From Ignavibacteriota bacterium (GTDB lineage Bacteria; Bacteroidota; Ignavibacteria; Tepidaquicellales; Tepidaquicellaceae): a DNA stretch of 9,190 nucleotides. The stretch is taken from contig PMIW01000080.1 of assembly GCA_003158365.1 (NCBI GenBank), positions 1,819-11,008 on the forward strand, written 5' to 3'. Positions 5,954-9,190 of this stretch are shown here, in pieces; position 1 is the first letter of the stretch; every line of letters begins with the position of its first letter. A program made the translations under genes and the position numbers. The notes beneath the pieces were generated by a model. The model saw only the letters and a program-made list of their open reading frames with translations. It was not told the DNA's origin and did not search any database.

Positions 5954-7600
5954 ATGAAAAAATTTATTTTGTTTTCTCTAATTAGTTTATCGGTATTATT
6001 TTATTCCACAGATTCATTTTCACAAATATCTTCCAGACAAAGCGGTAACTGGAGTTCAACAACCACCTGGAACGGCGGAAATGTCCCGGGTTTCAACGAC
6101 CAGGTCGTTATATCAAACGGACATACGGTTACAATCAATACTAATGTAACATGCAGGAACATAACAATTGGTTCGGGAAGCGGAAGTACTGCAACATTGC
6201 AGTTTGACGGATTTTCAAGAACACTTACAGTATCCAGTACAACTCTCGGAGATATTCTTATTTCAAGCAATGGAGTCCTTGCTTCGACAAGCGGTGTTTC
6301 ACAAACAATTTCTTTAACAGGCGATTTTACAAATAACGGTACGTTTACACAGGGTTCTAATAATACTGTAATTTTCGAAGGATCATCATTACACGGTATT
6401 TTTGGAAACAGCCCGACATTTAATAACTTAACTATAAGCAATGCAGGTGGTATATTTTTAGCTGCAAATACAACTGTGAATAATACCCTTACACTTTCCA
6501 GCGGACTTTTATTTACCACATCTGACACACTGACTATAAACGGTGATATAAGTGTCACTACACCGGGCGCTACTAAAATGATTGTCCTCGACGATGGAAT
6601 ATTTTTCGGACGTCTTAAAATGAAAGCAGGAAGCAATAAATCTTACACTTTCCCTGTAGGTGATACAAGAAGTACAGATGAATATTCACCCGTTACGATT
6701 AATTTATCATCCGGAGCAAATGCTTCGGCATATCTTGCTATTAATTTGAAAAACCAAAAAGACCCGAATAACACAAGTACATTAGATTATATAAACAGAG
6801 CGTGGCTGGTGACACCGTCAGGATTAACTTCATTTGCGTATGACATTTCACTCTCATATATAAGTGCAGATGTAGTAGGAACAGAAAGTTTATTATATTT
6901 TGCGAAATATGATGCCGGAGTCTGGACTTTGCTAGGACAGCCTAATACAACTACAAATACTTTTACAACAACAGGACTTACAAGTTTCAGCGTTTTCACA
7001 GGCGGTGATGCAGGTACTTTGCCTGTTACTTTACAATCACTATACAGTACTGTTTCAGGTAGAAATGCTACCATAAGCTGGGTTACAGTATCTGAAAATA
7101 ATAATTCAGGTTTCGAAGTTATGCGTTCATCTGTCGATAAAAACGGAGCAGAAGGAAATTATAACACTGTAGGATTCATCAAAGGAAACGGAACCACGAC
7201 TCAGCAGAAATCATATAACTTTACGGACAATAATCTGAATACAGGAAACTATAAATACAAACTTAAACAAATAGATAACAATGGAAATTTTGAATATTTC
7301 AGTTTAAACGGATTGGTTGCAATCGGATTACCGACAAAATATTCTGTATCACAGAATTATCCTAATCCGTTTAACCCGACCACTAAAATAGATTTTGAGC
7401 TTCCTGCTGACAGCAAAGTTTCGATGGTAATATATGATATTTCGGGAAGAGAAGTCGCCAAGCTTCTGAACAATGAATTTAGAGCTGCAGGTTTTCACAC
7501 TGCAGAATTTGACGCAAGTAAAATATCGAGCGGTATTTATTTTTACCGCCTGACGGCAGACAATTTTTCTGTGACCAAAAAAATGATGCTGATTAAATAA
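5954..7600 (+). CDS. Secreted beta-rich protein with type IX secretion C-terminal sorting domain
   Basis: This 548-residue exported protein begins with a Sec signal peptide (MKKF, hydrophobic 4-17, cleavage near SFS-Q, residues 23/24). Residues about 26-110 resemble a G8-like start (SGNWSSTTTWNGGNVPGFND at 30-49, then VVISNGHTVTIN and VTCRNITIGSGS). They are followed to about 205 by short Asn/Thr/Ser-rich beta repeats (TGDFTNNGTF, PTFNNLTISNAGG, TVNNTLTLSSG, DTLTINGDISV) consistent with a right-handed beta-helix. A second beta region spans about 206-350. Residues 356-455 form an FnIII-like module (LPVTLQSLYSTVSGRNATIS...NSGFEVMRS...YKLKQIDNNG). The C-terminus (463-548) is a type A type IX sorting domain: YSVSQNYPNPFNPTTKIDFE, MVIYDISGREVAKLL, GIYFYRLTADNFSVTKKMMLIK-type ending. 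The protein should cross the outer membrane and be anchored on or released from the surface. An adhesin or polysaccharide-binding role is plausible but not shown. No catalytic motif is seen. Confidence 0.93.
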   Translation: MKKFILFSLISLSVLFYSTDSFSQISSRQSGNWSSTTTWNGGNVPGFNDQVVISNGHTVTINTNVTCRNITIGSGSGSTATLQFDGFSRTLTVSSTTLGDILISSNGVLASTSGVSQTISLTGDFTNNGTFTQGSNNTVIFEGSSLHGIFGNSPTFNNLTISNAGGIFLAANTTVNNTLTLSSGLLFTTSDTLTINGDISVTTPGATKMIVLDDGIFFGRLKMKAGSNKSYTFPVGDTRSTDEYSPVTINLSSGANASAYLAINLKNQKDPNNTSTLDYINRAWLVTPSGLTSFAYDISLSYISADVVGTESLLYFAKYDAGVWTLLGQPNTTTNTFTTTGLTSFSVFTGGDAGTLPVTLQSLYSTVSGRNATISWVTVSENNNSGFEVMRSSVDKNGAEGNYNTVGFIKGNGTTTQQKSYNFTDNNLNTGNYKYKLKQIDNNGNFEYFSLNGLVAIGLPTKYSVSQNYPNPFNPTTKIDFELPADSKVSMVIYDISGREVAKLLNNEFRAAGFHTAEFDASKISSGIYFYRLTADNFSVTKKMMLIK

Positions 7601-7610
7601 TAATTATTAT

Positions 7611-7664
7611 CGTTACGCATTCCCTGTTAACTGCCAATTAATATATTCAAGGAAATGCGTAACG
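7611..7664. repeat. 10-bp inverted repeat after the secreted-protein gene
   Basis: The perfect arms CGTTACGCAT (7611-7620) and ATGCGTAACG (7655-7664) flank 34 bp. TCC/GGA just inside the arms can add pairs across a small bulge. The arms are more GC-rich than the surroundings. There is no T-tract after the right arm, so it is not a normal intrinsic terminator. It begins 11 bp after the stop codon and may stabilise the 3' end of the mRNA or be a protein-binding site. Confidence 0.55.
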
Positions 7665-7741
7665 ACCAGATTTGAGAATAAGCTGTGGGTAAAGGTTCAC
7701 GGCGGTTTTCATCACGAGTGTGTGAAGAGAAAACAAAAGAG

Positions 7742-7783
7742 AAAACCCGGTTTGTGATTTTGGGCGATTACATTCCGGGTTTT
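7742..7783. terminator. Bidirectional hairpin terminator between convergent genes
   Basis: The arms AAAACCCGG (7742-7750) and CCGGGTTTT (7775-7783) pair perfectly. A symmetric TT/TT internal loop is followed by TGTGAT/ATTACA (7753-7758 with 7767-7772, one G-T pair) and an 8-nt loop TTTGGGCG. TTTTTATTTTAT follows on the plus strand; T-rich sequence follows on the minus strand. It serves the secreted-protein gene from the left and lies 14 bp past the carbonic anhydrase stop from the right. Confidence 0.8.
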
Positions 7784-7797
7784 TATTTTATATAAAA

Positions 7798-8430
7798 TTA
7801 TTCGAGGTTGTACAATTCCCTAACTTTTGAAAGAATTTTCGGGAAATCGATTTTCAGGTCCTTCAGGTAACCGCTTTTCATATCATATATCCAGCCGTGG
7901 ACTTCGGGATATTTGTTTTTTATATAACTTTTCTGAAGATATGAAGTTTTAATTACATTGACACACTGTTCAATCACATTCAATTCAACCAGCCTGTCGA
8001 AGCGCAAGTTGCTGTCATTAATTTCATTTAAACAGCTTTCATGAAGGCGGTAAACGTCCCTTACATTCCTTAGCCAGTTATCCAGCAATCCAAACGATGT
8101 GTTATTCATCGAAGCCTTTACACCGCCGCAACCGTAATGACCGCAAACAACTATGTGCTTTACATTCAGCACTTCAATCGAGAACTGCAGTACCGACATT
8201 ACATTCATATCTGTATTAGGTACCAGATTAGCAATATTCCTGTGTACAAATAAATCGCCTATATCAAGACCTGTGATTACGTTTGCGGGTACGCGGCTAT
8301 CCGAGCAGCCGATATAAAGGAAATGGGGATTTTGTTCTTTATACAGATTCGTAAAAAATTCCTTATCATTTTTCACTTTTTCTTCTACCCATTTTTTATT
8401 GTTTTCAAATATTTCCTTATAAATATCCAT
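7798..8430 (-). CDS. can: Beta-class carbonic anhydrase
   Basis: This enzyme interconverts CO2 and bicarbonate with a zinc ion. The 210-residue protein is the normal length of the bacterial Can type. The zinc ligands and catalytic pair are all present: C42, D44 and R46 in YIGCSDSRVPAN, and H98 and C101 in VVCGHYGCGGVKAS. Other hallmarks are GDLFVHRNIANLV (58-70), GLLDNWLRNVRDVY (114-127), ELNVIEQCVNV (149-159) and the VHGWIYDMKSGYLKDL ending (177-192). It is cytoplasmic, with no signal peptide, and would supply bicarbonate for carboxylation reactions or balance pH. It is a single-gene unit: 226 bp separate its start from the VOC gene upstream, and a shared terminator follows its stop. A small palindrome about 40 bp before the start may be a control site. 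The complete set of active-site residues makes the assignment secure. Confidence 0.97.
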   Translation of the reverse strand: MDIYKEIFENNKKWVEEKVKNDKEFFTNLYKEQNPHFLYIGCSDSRVPANVITGLDIGDLFVHRNIANLVPNTDMNVMSVLQFSIEVLNVKHIVVCGHYGCGGVKASMNNTSFGLLDNWLRNVRDVYRLHESCLNEINDSNLRFDRLVELNVIEQCVNVIKTSYLQKSYIKNKYPEVHGWIYDMKSGYLKDLKIDFPKILSKVRELYNLE

Positions 8431-8470
8431 ATAATAAAATTTAGATTCTTGAATTATTGCAACGGTCAGA

Positions 8471-8489
8471 TAATGTTAATAAAACATTA
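8471..8489. promoter_or_regulatory. Candidate operator upstream of the carbonic anhydrase gene
   Basis: The perfect inverted repeat TAATGTT-AATAA-AACATTA (7-5-7) lies 41-59 bp before the minus-strand carbonic anhydrase start. Its size and placement suit a dimeric regulator, but no regulator is encoded nearby and A/T-rich palindromes are common by chance. Confidence 0.3.
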
Positions 8490-8527
8490 ACCGGATTTAA
8501 ACAGTTTCAGAAATCAGTGGTTCGGAA

Positions 8528-8647
8528 TTATTTTATATTTTTCAAAACTGCTATGACGGGATAAATCATACCCACTATCAAGAGCAATGTAATAACCGGG
8601 CGATTAATATTCTGCCATTTATAATTTTTATTATTAGTAATTAGTGT
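8528..8647 (-). other. Possible gene remnant or tiny membrane peptide without an ATG
   Basis: An open minus-strand frame of 39 codons ends at TAA (8530-8528) and reads ...KWQNINRPVITLLLIVGMIY and then PVIAVLKNIK. It would give one hydrophobic membrane span followed by a lysine. The only in-frame ATG lies inside the span (8569), and a stop precedes the frame, so it has no normal start. It may be a decayed gene end, a peptide using a rare start codon, or chance. Confidence 0.2.
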
Positions 8648-8656
8648 TTAGTAAGC

Positions 8657-9103
8657 CTAATTCCACTTTTGAATTTCGATGATATTCCCTTCGGGGTCAG
8701 TGAGATAAGCAAATGTAAGTATTCCGACGCCTTCTACTTTATGGCTGCTTATTTCGCCGAGTTTTTTACCGCCGTTTTCAAGAGCTTTATCATATACCTT
8801 TTCGACGTTATCAACTTTGAAAGCAATGTGTCCGAAGCCGATACGGTTTGCGAATATTTCATCAGGTCTGGCTTCAGATTTTGTGTAAGAAAAAATTTCA
8901 AGAGTCGGACCTTCATTACCATATCCTGGTAATCTCAAATGCATACCTTTCAGATGCGCATCTTTTAAGCCTGTTCCAATATCGAGCCACTCACCCGATA
9001 AATCACGCTCAGGCGGAACTGGGACGCAGCCAAAGACATCGATATAAAACTTAACCAGATTCTTCCAGTCCCGTGCGACTATGTTTGTATGTACGTATTT
9101 CAT
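8657..9103 (-). CDS. VOC (glyoxalase/bleomycin-resistance/dioxygenase) family protein
   Basis: This 148-residue protein has the two beta-alpha-beta-beta-beta modules of the vicinal oxygen chelate fold. Module 1 starts YVHTNIVARDWKNLVKFYID (3-22) and ends GPTLEIFSYT (65-74); module 2 starts GFGHIAFKVDNVEKVYDKAL (89-108) and ends TFAYLTDPEGNIIEIQKW (130-147). The four positions that usually bind metal are filled by H5, E69, H92 and E143, so it is probably a metal-dependent enzyme. The family includes glyoxalase I, dioxygenases, epimerases and thiol-dependent resistance proteins; the substrate cannot be named. It is cytoplasmic. It starts at ATG 9103 and has an A/T inverted repeat just upstream. 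No neighbour is close enough for an operon within the window. Confidence 0.93.
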   Translation of the reverse strand: MKYVHTNIVARDWKNLVKFYIDVFGCVPVPPERDLSGEWLDIGTGLKDAHLKGMHLRLPGYGNEGPTLEIFSYTKSEARPDEIFANRIGFGHIAFKVDNVEKVYDKALENGGKKLGEISSHKVEGVGILTFAYLTDPEGNIIEIQKWN

Positions 9104-9121
9104 ATGCAGTAAAATACGAGT

Positions 9122-9148
9122 AATTTTGAAATATTGAAATTCAAAATT
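9122..9148. promoter_or_regulatory. A/T inverted repeat upstream of the VOC gene
   Basis: The perfect arms AATTTTGAA (9122-9130) and TTCAAAATT (9140-9148) are separated by 9 bp, 19-45 bp before the VOC gene start. This is a possible operator or part of the promoter; chance cannot be excluded in such A/T-rich sequence. Confidence 0.25.
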
Positions 9149-9190
9149 GAGAATAATAACAACACATTTGTCATCCCGGCGGATTTTAGG

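Noticed and set aside
6001..6636. Long open frame (211 codons) on the minus strand
   Set aside because: It is entirely antisense to the type IX secreted protein. Its Val/Leu/Pro-rich translation is the shadow of the Asn/Thr/Gly-rich beta repeats and matches no family.
7611..7664. Integron attC-like site
   Set aside because: The arms do not fit the RYYYAAC/GTTRRRY core pair, and there is no integrase or cassette array.
7676..7757. Possible small plus-strand frame with an FHHECV motif
   Set aside because: It has no start codon, ends inside the terminator hairpin and resembles no known protein.
1..9190. CRISPR array, prophage, insertion sequence or defence island
   Set aside because: There are no regularly spaced repeats, no transposase or integrase frames and no Cas-like proteins; the genes are ordinary small enzymes plus exported proteins.

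Overview
The window is AT-rich bacterial DNA. It probably comes from the Ignavibacteria/Chlorobi side of the Bacteroidota-Chlorobi group. The best evidence is the secreted protein at 5954-7600: its C-terminus carries the QNYPNPFNPTTKI-type sorting signal of the type IX secretion system in the form typical of Ignavibacteria and relatives. Starts preceded by A/T-rich leaders instead of Shine-Dalgarno boxes fit the same lineage. This assignment is an inference from protein style, not a database result.

Layout. The left edge (1-742, minus) holds the N-terminal 247 codons of a phospholipase-D-like protein that runs off the window. After about 400 bp without a convincing gene comes a minus-strand run read right to left: cupin (4484-4125), YdeI/OmpD-associated protein (4101-3529), tRNA-Arg(CCG) (3479-3408), OsmC-family protein (3265-2757), two different DinB-family proteins (2725-2225 and 2208-1699) and a DUF1697 protein (1697-1147). 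The last four are spaced 31, 16 and 1 bp apart and look like one operon. Two of its members, OsmC and DUF1697, are broken by single small indels, yet each continues with fully conserved family sequence in another frame.

On the plus strand are a small lipoprotein (4720-5307) with a strong intrinsic terminator, then about 590 bp without a recognisable gene that contains a degenerate nested inverted repeat, then the type IX secreted protein. The two exported proteins share an identical 17-bp A/T leader just upstream of their start codons. A bidirectional hairpin terminator (7742-7783) separates the secreted protein from a convergent beta-carbonic anhydrase (8430-7798, minus). A VOC/glyoxalase-family protein (9103-8657, minus) closes the window, and the last bases resemble the start of a dispersed palindromic repeat.

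How the genes relate. The minus-strand genes are mostly small single-domain enzymes or binding proteins of the stress and detoxification type (OsmC thiol peroxidase, DinB-fold metal proteins, VOC, cupin, YdeI). No multi-gene defence, CRISPR, phage or biosynthetic system is visible. The points most worth a second look are the two frameshifts in one operon, the unexplained inverted-repeat region at about 5615-5915, and the shared leader of the two exported genes.
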